Positions 34,331 through 44,422 of a stretch of 64,000 nucleotides of DNA are shown here, piece after piece (position 1 is the stretch's first letter; the number at the start of each line of letters is the position of its first letter). A model generated the notes under the pieces. It was given only the letters and a program-made list of their open reading frames with translations, was not told where the DNA came from and made no database searches. The translations under genes were made by a program, and so were the position numbers. The stretch comes from Romanomermis culicivorax (taxonomy: Eukaryota > Nematoda > Enoplea > Mermithida > Mermithidae): positions 496,001 through 560,000 of the forward strand of contig CAWUHX010000215.1 in assembly GCA_963922205.1 (NCBI GenBank). The letters are read 5' to 3'.

Positions 34331-34712
34331 GTGATACAGGGGGTTGTAACAGTTCCCCAACACTGGGTGGTAGCTTCTCTACCACCGACTGCACAGCCCT
34401 GCATCACCTGTTGCAACTGCAGCAGTGCCGGTCACAAAAATCCAGGTCTGGGCCCCTGACTTGGATGAGCAACATCAAGTCTACAGGTTCAGAGGAAAAT
34501 GCGCGATGGCACCTTTTGCACATCATCACATTCTCCTCCTAGGGAAGTGTGACGTCCTCGTCACAACATCCCTCCCCCTGCTGAGGCAGGCAAGGGGCCC
34601 CCCTGGTACGGTCACCATGTAATGGTTCTCGCACACTATGTAGCTTCTCTACCACCGACTGCACAGCCCTGCATCGCCTGTTGCGACTGCAGCAGTGCTC
34701 GTCACAAAAATC
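34331..34712. repeat. Left-arm insertion with a 75-bp direct duplication
   Basis: GTAGCTTCTCTACCACCGAC with TGCACAGCCCTGCATC and TCACAAAAATC occurs at about 34370-34445 and again at 34640-34712, about 270 bp apart. The segment interrupts the left arm relative to the right arm. No gene. Confidence 0.75.
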
Positions 34713-36215
34713 GGGTGTAGAAAGTAAAATCAACGATGTAATAGGATCTCAATTTTGTTAAGCGAGTGGGGGCGATACAGAGGGTGTGGAAAGTACGCCC
34801 AAAGCTTCAATGTGTAAAATTCTACTTCCATGTGGAAACTAGGCTCGAAGCTTTAATGGGTAAAAATCGACCTAAATGTAGAAAGTATGCCTTGGCCAAC
34901 TTGACTCTGACATTAAAGTTGATGACACAATATCTCTATTGAAAAAATAAAAAAAAACACCTGAGGATCATAGAATCTAACAGCTTTACTCACTTTTATG
35001 CAATTTAAAAAACACCTGAGGGTCATGGAAGCTAACAATCTGGTAGTTTTACTCGTTTCATACAAAAAATTTTGTTCCAGGACACATTTTTTATCAACTC
35101 GGACATGTTTTTTGATAATTCCCTATGCTTAAGCATTATTTTCGGGACACATTTTTCACTGTTTCGGGGCACAATTTTATATGCGTTTTGTAAAAAAATA
35201 TGCCCCGAAATAATTAAAAACGTGTCCCAAATACAATGCTTAAGCATAGGGAATCGTCAAAAAACACGTCCCGAGTAGGTAAAAAATGTATCCTGAAAGA
35301 AAATTTTTTGTGAAAAACGAGTAAAATCGTTAGATCGTTAGATTCCATTAGCCTCAAGTTTTTTTTTTAATTTTCCCAAGAATGCAGGACAAACGGATCA
35401 CTAAAGTCAGCAAATATAATATCGATTTTTTCAAAAAATTTTTACATTTTAAATAAAAGTTTAATGGTTTCACAAAATTTCTGTACAATTTTAGAGAGTA
35501 AGACAATTAGATTGTTATACTGGCGTAAAATCTAATGTAACGTCCGCGAGTCATACCGTCTAACGATCTAACGAGTTAACTTGTTTTTACAAAAAATTTT
35601 GCCCTGGACTCATTTTTTAAATACTCGGGACACGTTTTTGAATTATTCCCTATGCTTAACCATTGTTTTCGGGACACGTTTTTTACTCTTAGGGGTATGA
35701 TCTTTTTACAAAACATATGCAAAGTCTTCAGGTCGTTAGATTCTACAAAACACATGCAAAATCTTTAGATCGTTAGAATTTATAGAAAATGTAAAATTGT
35801 GGCCCGAAAAAAAATTTTCTATAAAAAATCGAGTAGAACGTTAGATAGTTAGATTTTAAGTCACGCTAAAATAACGATTTCAAGAGTAGGATCTAACAAT
35901 CTAACGGTTTTACTCATGAAAACTGTACAAAATCTTCACCAAAAAATGTACAATTTTTTTTAAAGATTGATACTGCAGCTACTGATTATAATATTTTCAA
36001 TGATCACTTTGTCCTACATTTCTGAAACATTTTAGCATTCAGGACGTCAATTGTTAGATCGTACTTTTACAATCCAGGACAAAATAAAATTACCATACAG
36101 TATAAAATTACAAATTTTTAAAAAATTATTGTGTGCTAAACAACTTCCTCTACTGGCAGAAGAAGTCTCAAAAATATTTTTTTAGATCTTTTGTCCGGAC
36201 TTTAAAATCTAATAG
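34713..36215. repeat. Left arm of the large inverted repeat
   Basis: Starts GTGTAGAAAGTAAAATCAAC; this end matches the reverse complement of about 54895-54922. Iterated units with GTAGAAAGTA, AAAGCTT and AAATTCTACTTCC are followed by AACGATCTAACGG-type units and a long hairpin. No gene. Confidence 0.8.
35047..35332. repeat. ~285-bp hairpin inside the left arm
   Basis: The two halves are reverse complements: ACTCGTTTCA(T)ACAAAAAATTTT ... CCCTATGCTTAAGCATT ... GGGACACATTTTT ... TTTCGGGGCA, then TGCCCCGAAATAATT ... GTGTCCC ... AATGCTTAAGCATAGGG ... AAAAATTTT...AAACGAGTAAAAT. The stem is around 130 bp with a loop near 35175-35200. A sister hairpin lies in the right arm (53832-54118), and a single half-stem at about 35580-35700. 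Confidence 0.85.
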
Positions 36216-36259
36216 TTTACTTGCTTTTTTTGCAGCGAGTAAAGCCTTTAGAGGGTATG

Positions 36260-36984
36260 CTTTTATGCTCGGACCTCAAAAATCTAATTTTCAAATATTG
36301 CTTTTTACATAGCAAACAAACAGCTGTTAGGTTTAACATCATGAAATTGTCTAAAGTAACCAATGTGGAAACTAAGGACTCTATGATGGTATCTTCAAAG
36401 CTTTTCATCTCGAATTTTGAAGATAACAAAGGCAATTACATTCAAATGTTTATCAAAAATTTTTGAAAATTTTTACAGACTAAAAAATTTGATGCACACA
36501 TTTTACAATAAAAAATGTAAACTCAATGACAATTATTTTGCATTAATCATAATTTACCCTTGTAATCTACAAATCTTGAATATGAAACACTATTCTCACA
36601 CACTCCATGACTTGCAGTTGCAAAACGATGAAATTATCAAGTTTGATAAATTCACAAAATACGACCAGTATAATATTTATGCCCTTCGATATATTCGTAA
36701 AATATTACAGGTAACTTCCTGCAAACACGTAGAGATTTCTACATGTGCAGGGTTTACAGCTATTTCAAAATGTAGTTACTATATTTATTCATAAAAAATA
36801 TGTCAACAATGATATTTCGTCAATACATTTGACAATCTGTAATACAATATTAATTTTCAAATATTTTCAGAAAAACGCTTTTGAAAATTATATTGATATG
36901 CTGATAATCAACTCTCTGCACATATACAAAAATCTTTTTGTGACATACTACATTCATGCATTAGAGAAATTTGCATATGCGTAG
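36260..36984 (+). CDS. Possible spliced ORF of the outer element, unknown function
   Basis: Exon-like frames with good splice signals. One frame (about 36300-36465) reads SKQTAVRFNIMKLSKVTNVE and ends near FIKNF, followed by TTTTTACAG. A second (36473-36711) contains PCNLQILNMKHYSHTLHDLQ and ends RKILQ at ACAG/GTAACT. A third starts after TATTTTCAG (36870) with NAFENYIDMLIINSLHIYKN and stops at 36984. The protein is not low-complexity and lies in the unique part next to the left arm, so it may be the remains of the outer element's own transposase. No family recognised. Confidence 0.35.
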
Positions 36985-37254
36985 AGCATTAACTCATCTA
37001 CAGTATCAATTTTGATTAATTTGTAAAAAATACGATGAATATAATTTATCCCTTACAATTTGTAAGGATTACCCTAAAGTACAATATCAACATTCAATAA
37101 CTTATACAAACGTGGGACTGTTAATCAAAACATACTTTAGCTACAGTAAATGCAAATTATACTAAAATTGCTAAAGACTGTAGTTGATTTGGTCAAAAAA
37201 TTGACCAAATGAATAAAATTTTTAGTTTGAACATTTTTAGGGGTTAATATGCTA
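36985..37254. other. AT-rich spacer, no feature seen
   Basis: Unique AT-rich DNA between the possible ORF and the inner foldback repeat. No gene, repeat or RNA recognised. Confidence 0.5.
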
Positions 37255-37640
37255 ATACTTAGAAATACAATTTATAGGGGGTATGGTTAAGCATACAGAT
37301 TTTAGAGTTATCGTAATAGTAGAATTATGGTAATATTTGGATTATGGTAACAGTAGAATTAGGCTAATATTTGGATTATGGTAACAGTAGAATTAGGGTA
37401 ATATTTGTCTTACTGTAGGTTGAAAAAGGAAAATCGATGTGCAATGAAAAATGGAAAGTGAAAATTTATGTGAAAATGGATATACAAAAATCAATGTGGA
37501 ACAAAAATGGAAATCGAAAATAGATGTAGAACAAAAAATGGACATACAGTATGCATGTACTGTACAAAAAAGTAAGGCAAAAAATTGATCTGGGAAAAAC
37601 TGGAAATACACTATGCATGTAGTGTACAAAAGTGACAAAG

Positions 37641-38541
37641 GTGTAACGACCAGATTTTGTGAAGCACTTTACTTAAACCAAATGGGACGTTACGGCAGAA
37701 ATGGCTATAATGGAACAGGGTGCAGGCGAGACGATAATACGATTACGGTGGGTTCGACGATCACTTGATTCTTCGAAAAAAACAAAAATGAACGTCGCGT
37801 TCGCTTGCAAATAATGAACAGGCCTCAGTCTAACTGCTTTCGTAAAAATTGGCTGCTTGCAAATATAAAACGAAAACAAATGCCGTTTGAGAAACGAAGA
37901 ATTCAATAATCCAATAATAATAAAATCACGCTTTGCTTCTCTTTAAAAACGATGTTTTTGGCCACTCCCTGGGCGTCATGGGAGGTCCTGCTTCTGTCCA
38001 TCTTCTTCCGCCAATCGTCGCTTCCTGCTTTGCTTTTCATGCTTACTTAGTCACGCCCTTTAACGCTTTTTTAGTATGGCATGCTTTTCGTGTATTGCTT
38101 GCTTCCTACGGTGGGCTTAGCCACACCTCTGTGCTTCTGTGCATGCTTCCTGTATCAGTTTCTCTGTATACACATGTTTTGTGGGGCCGTCACTACCGTT
38201 GCACTTGAGACTACTGTCTGGCGGGGCGTTTACTTATTTTACTGTGTGCAGGTGTTGTTTACGATTTTTACGGGGGATTAGGGTAGCCGTGGAATGTGTG
38301 GTTTAGTGTAGGTTCTAGGGGACCAGCTGCCATTTGTGCAAATTAATTGGGGCATCTTAATTGGGCTACCGGGGTGTGAATGGATCAAAATAAAGTACTT
38401 CATGTAATTTTATAGGAATGTTTGGGTGTGAATCCCAGACACCCTTGAAACGATAAAATAGGAAAATGAATAATATTTAATAATTACTATCACATACAGT
38501 ATGCTATATATTTACAGTACTGCTTTAGCAGGTACGTTACA
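37641..38541 (-). repeat. 3' LTR of Gypsy element 2
   Basis: 901 bp, TGTAACGACC...GGTACGTTACA. Very similar to 45972-46871 with scattered single-base differences, so insertion is fairly recent. Open plus-strand frames inside it (37933-38281) are repeated in the other LTR and have no protein signature. Confidence 0.96.
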
Positions 38542-38556
38542 TTTCCCTCCTTCCCG
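38542..38556 (-). promoter_or_regulatory. Polypurine tract of element 2
   Basis: On the minus strand GGGAAGGAGGGAAA directly abuts the 3' LTR start TGTAACG. This is where plus-strand DNA synthesis is primed in LTR elements. Confidence 0.85.
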
Positions 38557-38572
38557 AGTTGAACATCCTCAT

Positions 38573-39739
38573 TCAAGGGTTTCGAGGGTAGAAAGGGGTT
38601 GTCTCGTTTACATGTACCGTAAATGTGATATTCTTATGGGGGTGTTTGAGTGTAACATTGGGGTACATGAAATTTGTAACTGTATAGGGCCCGTTTTGGG
38701 GAGGGAGGAATTTGGGAGTCAGCCCTTGTTTACACGAATGATTTTTGTAGAGAATAAGATCACCTGCCTTGTAATGCATGTTCTGAACATGCTTGTTATA
38801 CTGACGGGTATAGTGATCTTGGGCTTTTTGTAAGCTTTTCTGTACGGTTGAGAGTGCTTCTGTAGAATGCGATTTTACACGAAGGGCGTAATCATCTAAA
38901 TCAACCATGTAGGACGTGGGGAAAAAATTTAAAGCTGCGTCTGATGGAAGATTAGCCTGTCTACCATGGAGCAATTCAAATGGGGGATACGAGGTGCTAT
39001 CATTCTTATGAATGTTGATCGAAAAAACGGCATATGGTAGATAAGTATCCCAATCAGTGTGATGTGAATTGATGTACATGCGGATACGGGTGGCTAGGGT
39101 CTGGTTGCATCGCTCAACTTCCCCATTGGCAATGGGATTATATGGGGTGGTATGGATTTTCTGAGTGTTGCATAAGCTAGTGATCCGTGAAAAGAGATCA
39201 GATACAAAATCGGAGCCACAACCACAATGGATGATTTTTGGGGAGCCATGATGGCAAACAATTTTGGTTACGAATAATTTGGCGATAGTGGCTGCAGTGA
39301 TATCAGGGGTCGGAAATGCCTCTACATAATTTGTGAAATAGTCGATGAAAACGACAATGAATCGGTTGCCGTCTTCAGTGAGGGGTAAGGGCCCCATGCA
39401 ATCAACACTGACTCTATCCAATGGGCCAGTCGGCTGAATTCGTACCAGATTTGCATGTATTCTGTGTGGGAGGGCTTTTTGTGTCTGGCATGGGTGGCAA
39501 GTTTTGCAATACCATTTGATATCACGGCTCATTTGGGGCCAAAAATATTTTTGCCTGAGCAAGTGTAAAGTTTTCCTGGCAGTGAAATGACCTGTGAATT
39601 TGCTGTCATGATGAGAGGCAATGAGATGCTGGACTTGTGACTTGGGGATGTACAGTTTTGCCTGCTTGTTGATTATATGAAAGAGGATGTTTTGATGCAC
39701 TGCGAATTTGATCATAGTAAGGGGGTGTTTTTTGGCCAT
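38573..39739 (-). CDS. Element 2 integrase
   Basis: About 388 residues. HHCC zinc finger (HHDSKFTGHFTARKTLHLL ... CKTCHPCQ). Catalytic core: first Asp in RVSVDCMGPLPL. The second position reads IIHCGCGSDF, where families have (S)D.G..F, so the second catalytic Asp is replaced by Gly. The Glu is present in NGEVERCNQTL. The C-terminal part (STSYPPFELLHGRQ; YKAGDLILYKN; NGPYTVTNFMYPNVTL) closely parallels the fragment at the start of the window. The frame ends about 30 bp before the 3' LTR. The lost Asp makes this copy catalytically dead. Confidence 0.94.
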   Translation of the reverse strand: MAKKHPLTMIKFAVHQNILFHIINKQAKLYIPKSQVQHLIASHHDSKFTGHFTARKTLHLLRQKYFWPQMSRDIKWYCKTCHPCQTQKALPHRIHANLVRIQPTGPLDRVSVDCMGPLPLTEDGNRFIVVFIDYFTNYVEAFPTPDITAATIAKLFVTKIVCHHGSPKIIHCGCGSDFVSDLFSRITSLCNTQKIHTTPYNPIANGEVERCNQTLATRIRMYINSHHTDWDTYLPYAVFSINIHKNDSTSYPPFELLHGRQANLPSDAALNFFPTSYMVDLDDYALRVKSHSTEALSTVQKSLQKAQDHYTRQYNKHVQNMHYKAGDLILYKNHSCKQGLTPKFLPPQNGPYTVTNFMYPNVTLKHPHKNITFTVHVNETTPFYPRNP

Positions 39740-41478
39740 TTTTGCTAAAATACTTTTGACAGCTGGGTCAGTGCGTTGGAGTTCAGCAAAATTTTTCTGT
39801 TGTTCTTCTTGTTCAGTTGCATCAGCTTCAAGAACAGAATTGATGGTGGAGATTTCAGGGTGGGTTTCTAGTTGATCAATGTCAAAGGATTGCTTGGCTG
39901 TCTCTGGGGGGAATCGAGAAATAGCATCTGCATTGGGGTTAGCGGTGCCTTTCTTAGGTCAAATGTCTAGCTGAATACCGGAGAGGGCTAGTCCCCAACG
40001 GGCAATGCAAGGGGATGGGTTTTCCTTCTGCAAGACTGCCTGAACTGCAGTATGGTCAGTGTGTACAATAACATGTTGCTGGAAAAGATAGGGGCGGAAA
40101 TACTTGACAAACTCAACTACTGCAATGGTTTCCAACTCAGTTATTGGGTAGTTGCATTCTGCGGGTTTCAATGTGCGGCTCCCAAAAGCAATGGGGCGAT
40201 CCTGACCTTTACTGTCTAGTTGGCTGAGAATGGTGCCAATTCCGAGTTTTGAGGCATCGGTTTGCAGGATAAACAGTTTGGTGAAATCGGGGTGCTGCAG
40301 TATTGGGGCATGAATGAGTAATTCTTTTAGCTTAGTGAATGTGTCTTGCTGTTCAGGGCCCCAGGAAAATTCAGAATTCTTTTTGAGTAGAGCTGTGAGT
40401 GGGCTAGAAATTTGGGAGCAATTTGGGATGAATCTACAATAATAAGAGGGTAGGCCAAGGAATGATTTAACTTCTTTTGAGCTTTTGGGTGTGGGTATGT
40501 CATAAATGGACTGTACCTTATTGGGGTCTGGTGAAATGCCTTGCTGAGAAATGATGTGGCCTAAGTATTGGACTTGGGGCTGGCAGAATTTGCATTTTTG
40601 TATGTTTAGTTTAAGGCCTGCTTAGGAGAACCGGGCAAGAATAGTGTCTAAACGTTCCAGCATTTGGGCATGGGAGTCTGCGAAGACTAAAACATCATCC
40701 AGATAGACAAGGCATGTGTTCCATTGCAATCCCGAGATTAAGCTTTGGAATGTGGCTGGAGCATTGGTGAGGCCGAAGGGGAGATAGTTGAACTGATATT
40801 GTCCGGCTGAGTAATTAAATGCAGTTTTTTCTCTGTCTGCTTGTGCTATGGGAATGGAATAATAGGCATTGGATTGGTCAAGGGACGTAAAATATTTCAT
40901 TCCACGCAGGGTGTCTAGAATTTCATCTATCCGGGGCAAGGGATAGGTATCTTTTTTGGTTACTTTATTGAGGCCTCGAAAGTCGATGCATAAATGATGG
41001 CCACTATCTTTTTTGGGGACTAAAACTGTGTTGGTACACCATGGAGAATTGCTCTGGCTTATGACACCTGCTGCTGCGAGTTGCTCAACTTCTGCTTGTA
41101 TGATTTGCTTTTCCTTTGGGGAGGTACGAAAAAGGTGCCTGCATACGGGTTGGGAGCCATTGGTGTCAATTGTATGTGGAACAAGGTTAGTTCTACCTAC
41201 GTCCATTTTGTATTTAGCATATAATGCAGGATACTTGGATAGGGCGTGTAGGAGTTGCATTTTTTCTGTTTCTGTAAGGTCACTCGAGGTTAAGTTAACA
41301 TTTTGTTTTAACCAGGTGAATGTATCAAAACGGTTTGGCTGGTTTTGCATGGAGGGGGCTACTGTAGCGGGAGCATTTTGTTTTGGGATGTAACAGGAGA
41401 CTGTACTGATGCATGTTCCAGGGTAAAGAGTTTGGGCTGTGTCTTGTGTGTTGAGGACCGATATGTGTATGCGACTGT
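39740..41478 (-). pseudogene. Element 2 reverse transcriptase and RNase H
   Basis: RT frame 40622-41350 (extending a little upstream) contains VPHTIDTNGSQPVCRHLFRT, LVPKKDSGHHLCIDFRGLNK, LDQSNAYYSIPI, FGLTNAPATFQ and catalytic YLDD (CLVYLDDVLVFA). After an in-frame TAA at 40622-40624 the same frame continues with the thumb and RNase H: LFILQTDASKLGIGTIL, ELETIAVVEFVKYFRPYLF and VIVHTDHTAVQAVLQKE, supplying the acidic residues. It stops again at 39959, and ~220 bp follow before the integrase frame. All RT motifs look intact, so inactivation is by nonsense changes. Confidence 0.93.
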
Positions 41479-41479
41479 T

Positions 41480-42478
41480 TTAGTTTTCAGAGACAGAAGG
41501 TGCAAAATGAACTTTGGGGTTCTGCTTGGGTTTCAGGATGATTTCAAGCTGTTTGACCTGTAGGTACGATTTGGGCAAAGGGACAGTAAATTCGGTTACT
41601 GTACTGGGTGGTAATTCTAATTTTTTGTCTAAATAAGTTCCACCACGGGCCGAAAGGGGGCTATATTCTAGGCCGTCACAAGGTTGTATAACATTGCCAA
41701 ATTTGACCTGGGATTTTTGGTTGTTGATAGTGTATTCCGAAAATCGACTGAGAAAGTTTTTGCCTAGAAAGACATCTGCTGTGCAATCTTTTTGGACATG
41801 AACCATTATTGTTTCCTGGATAGTTTGAGCTGTGTCCATAACAAAAGTGGTTCCTACAAAGTGGATTGGAAGGTTATTTGCTGCTTTGGCTTGGACTAGC
41901 GGGTGTTTCATGTCTAACTGTAGAATTTGAGTGATTCGTGAATCAATGAGTGAGTATACAGCACCAGTGTCAATCATGCCTTTTGTAATTAGCTTGCCGT
42001 TAAGTGTGATGGGAATGTGAGGGGTATGTTTCTCAGGTACGTTTTGGGGTGGCTTGTTTGATTCAGCTTGATGAATTTGATTAATGAGTTCGATTGCAGG
42101 AGTTCCGGGGGTATCAATATCGACAAGGACATATTTCTGCTGTGTTTGTGCCCCACGAGGATTAGCTAATTCTAAGAGAGCATGGCCAAATGATGGGGGA
42201 ATGGTCTGATGTAAACGTCTGTTGTGTGATGGTATTTCATTAGTAACCTGATGCTTTGGGAAAGGGAAATATTTTCGAAGGATGAGAAAGGAGTAAAAGA
42301 CGCCTGCAATGACTACAGTGATAACAGCTAGATTAATAATGATTTGGGGGGGGGGTCCTTTGAGTAGATTATTTAATCCATCTGTGAGACTTTGGGTAGT
42401 ACCGGTTATTACATGTTCTATGCCTTGACTGGCGCCAGAGAGGGTATTTCCGATTGCTTGGCCACTGCCTGAGATCAT
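41480..42478 (-). CDS. Element 2 env transmembrane anchor fused in frame to aspartic protease
   Basis: One continuous 332-residue frame. The N-terminal ~100 residues are a Gly/Ser/Thr-rich stem, a hydrophobic segment (IIINLAVITVVIAGVFYSFL, ~49-68) and a basic cytoplasmic-like stretch, as in a type I glycoprotein C-terminus. It continues without a stop into a retropepsin: HIPITLNGKLITKGMIDTGA (catalytic DTG near residue 165), FLGKNFLSRF and a linker to RT. The fusion means the protease is made attached to the env tail, or is processed from a long polyprotein. I know of no standard Gypsy layout like this. The frame is intact here, though neighbours on both sides are broken. Confidence 0.88.
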   Translation of the reverse strand: MISGSGQAIGNTLSGASQGIEHVITGTTQSLTDGLNNLLKGPPPQIIINLAVITVVIAGVFYSFLILRKYFPFPKHQVTNEIPSHNRRLHQTIPPSFGHALLELANPRGAQTQQKYVLVDIDTPGTPAIELINQIHQAESNKPPQNVPEKHTPHIPITLNGKLITKGMIDTGAVYSLIDSRITQILQLDMKHPLVQAKAANNLPIHFVGTTFVMDTAQTIQETIMVHVQKDCTADVFLGKNFLSRFSEYTINNQKSQVKFGNVIQPCDGLEYSPLSARGGTYLDKKLELPPSTVTEFTVPLPKSYLQVKQLEIILKPKQNPKVHFAPSVSEN

Positions 42479-42479
42479 A

Positions 42480-43887
42480 TTCTAAACTGTATCTGAGTTG
42501 AGAGACATTTGGGGGGTGTAATTGATGAGTTTTTTAACAACGTTTTCAAGTGTGTGTTTTATAAATGTATTGTTTCAAAAAGAGTAAGTTTGTCGAAATT
42601 GTTGCAAGTTGATCATGAAAAATTGCTGGTGTGTTAAAATGGAAAAGGGAGAAATTTTGGTTCCAGACGATTTCTAAGGGTAGATTTGTGACATGCGGGG
42701 ATCCTGTTCCACTGACCCATGTGTTGTTTTGTTTGCAAAGAACTACATGCATGTGATGGCAGTCAACCGCTTGTGAGAAAGGGGTCAAATCGTTGCCTCT
42801 GGGGTTCAAAAACATGAGTTCGCTTCCTACGAGAATAGGTAAAAGTTTGTAGCACGTTTGGTTGATTTTATGGTTGTACAAGGGGTGCATTTACTTGTTT
42901 ACAGGGCCAGACTGTGAGGGCTTCTCCTGTGAATTCTGCTATTATGTCGGTTCGCTGTAGGAATGCAAGCGCTCCAAGGGTTGCATCAAGACACAAAATT
43001 TGCCATACTAGATCAAGGTGACGCTGTGCCTGTCTGCATAATTCACTCCATACGTTTTTGAAATTTTGAATTTCGAATTCCTGGATTTTGTCTACTAGAT
43101 AATTTAGTTTCGCATTAATGGGCTCAAAATCATCAAAATCGTAGAGTGTAGTATGGGTTTCGTTGGTTTTTGGGGTTAAAAATGCATTATGATGTGGTGT
43201 GCTTTTGTCTAATTGTACAACAATGCCTTGTTCGGTTAGAATGCTGTCTTGGATTTCTGGGCAGTTGGGGTTCAAAAAGAGTGTATTTTTAACCGAAAAT
43301 GCACCTTGTAGCTCTTCTATGATCATGTGGGTTTGCGTGAGTTTGATGGGATGTGTATTTTTGTATTCGAACGGGCATAAGTTTTCAAATGCTGTTTCAT
43401 TCCAGATAATGGATCCGTCGGCTGTGACACAATGACCTGATGTTGGTTTGCATGACCCCAGGTCACCTAATGTACCTGTCATAGATTTTCCATTCCAAGA
43501 TGCTATTTGTCCTATTTCTATGATGACATTAGTGACCGAGGTACAGTGGTCTGTACAACACCATGTGTATTCTACGCTTAGGGAGTTATTTGTTGACCAA
43601 AATCCTGGTTGGGTTTCGTATAATTTTTGACCGTTGTGTTCTTTGTCTATAAGGATTGCCTTACAAACATGTGGGGTTAGATTTTGCATTTCGGTTTGGT
43701 CGAAGACAATACCTTTTGAGTGAAAAAATCCTGTATTAGTACAAATTTTCCGTTTGCGAACACTGCATTTGTATGCATCTGTAATGTGAGGCTTAGTGGT
43801 GGGGATATAGATTTTTCCGAATGTCTGTACTGGTTTGTCTACTGTGGAAGGGGGCATGCATGATACCAGTTTTGGTATGCTGACCAA
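42480..43887 (-). pseudogene. env: Element 2 envelope-like glycoprotein (ectodomain), broken
   Basis: Two main frames (42868-43887 and 42546-42890) encode a Cys- and Asn-rich ectodomain. The first has many paired cysteines (YTWCCTDHCTSVTN; GHCVTADGSIIWNET; ENLCPFEYKNTHPIKL) and several N-X-S/T sites, then a helical stretch rich in Leu/Asp (LVDKIQEFEIQNF). The second has FLNPRGNDLTPFSQAVDCHH and CKQNNTWVSGTG. The signal peptide is supplied by the preceding frame and the anchor by the next. The GHCVT..G.IIW...CPF(E)Y pattern recalls glycoproteins of chuvirus-like mononegaviruses found in some invertebrate LTR elements; that link is tentative. Frameshifts near 43890 and 42880 and a stop near 42480 break it. 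Confidence 0.75.
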
Positions 43888-44422
43888 GTGAACCGCTCAA
43901 TGAAGTTCTACAGATCTGAAATTGGGCACTACACGATGTGGGGATTATTATACAAAGAATTTCACAAAACATCTGCCAATAGAATGTTTTAGTGGAGGCG
44001 GCGGGGCACTGTATTTTTTCGCTCTGGCGGGTTTGGCCCGGCGAGCATTGTCGTTTTGCGATATTGAGCTGATGGGGTGGCTGGTTTGTGATCTGAACAT
44101 TCTGTAAAAGTTTAGAAGTTGAGTCATGGGATGGGGTTTGGATTTGCTTACTTGTGGGGGTCGGTAATAATGTTTGGCGGGGGCGGAATCTATAAGGTTC
44201 AGGGGTCAGGCCGTGGAGAAGGGACAACAAGTTACGACCTGTTTTTGATGGAGTTTGGAGGGTGGTGGGCGACTTGGTGTCTTGTTTTTGGGGGATATTG
44301 TAGCCTGCCGTTGTGGTGGGTGGCTGTTTTTTGACTCTGGCGGCTTCCGGCGTGGGGGGTGGTGACATGGCGCACCAATCGGGTACGTCCAGGTCGAGGA
44401 CGTACTCCTCCTGACTACGTCA
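43793..44422 (-). CDS. Element 2 Pro-rich leader with env signal peptide
   Basis: In the same frame as the third gag zinc knuckle and separated from it by a single TGA (44420-44422). The frame begins with an acidic stretch (EEYVLDLDVPDW), then MSPPPTPEAARVKKQPPTTT and a long Pro/Thr/Gln-rich region. Near residue 125 of the methionine-started frame is the hydrophobic FCEILCIIIPTSCSA, a good signal peptide with cleavage after SCSA, followed by Cys-containing sequence that shifts frame into the glycoprotein. It links gag and env as one possible read-through product; whether the TGA is programmed or a mutation cannot be told from one copy. Confidence 0.65.

Noticed and set aside
37933..38281. Frames repeated at 46263-46611 that could be a small gene in the LTR
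   Set aside because: They are identical parts of the two LTRs of element 2, with no domain and with inconsistent frames between copies.
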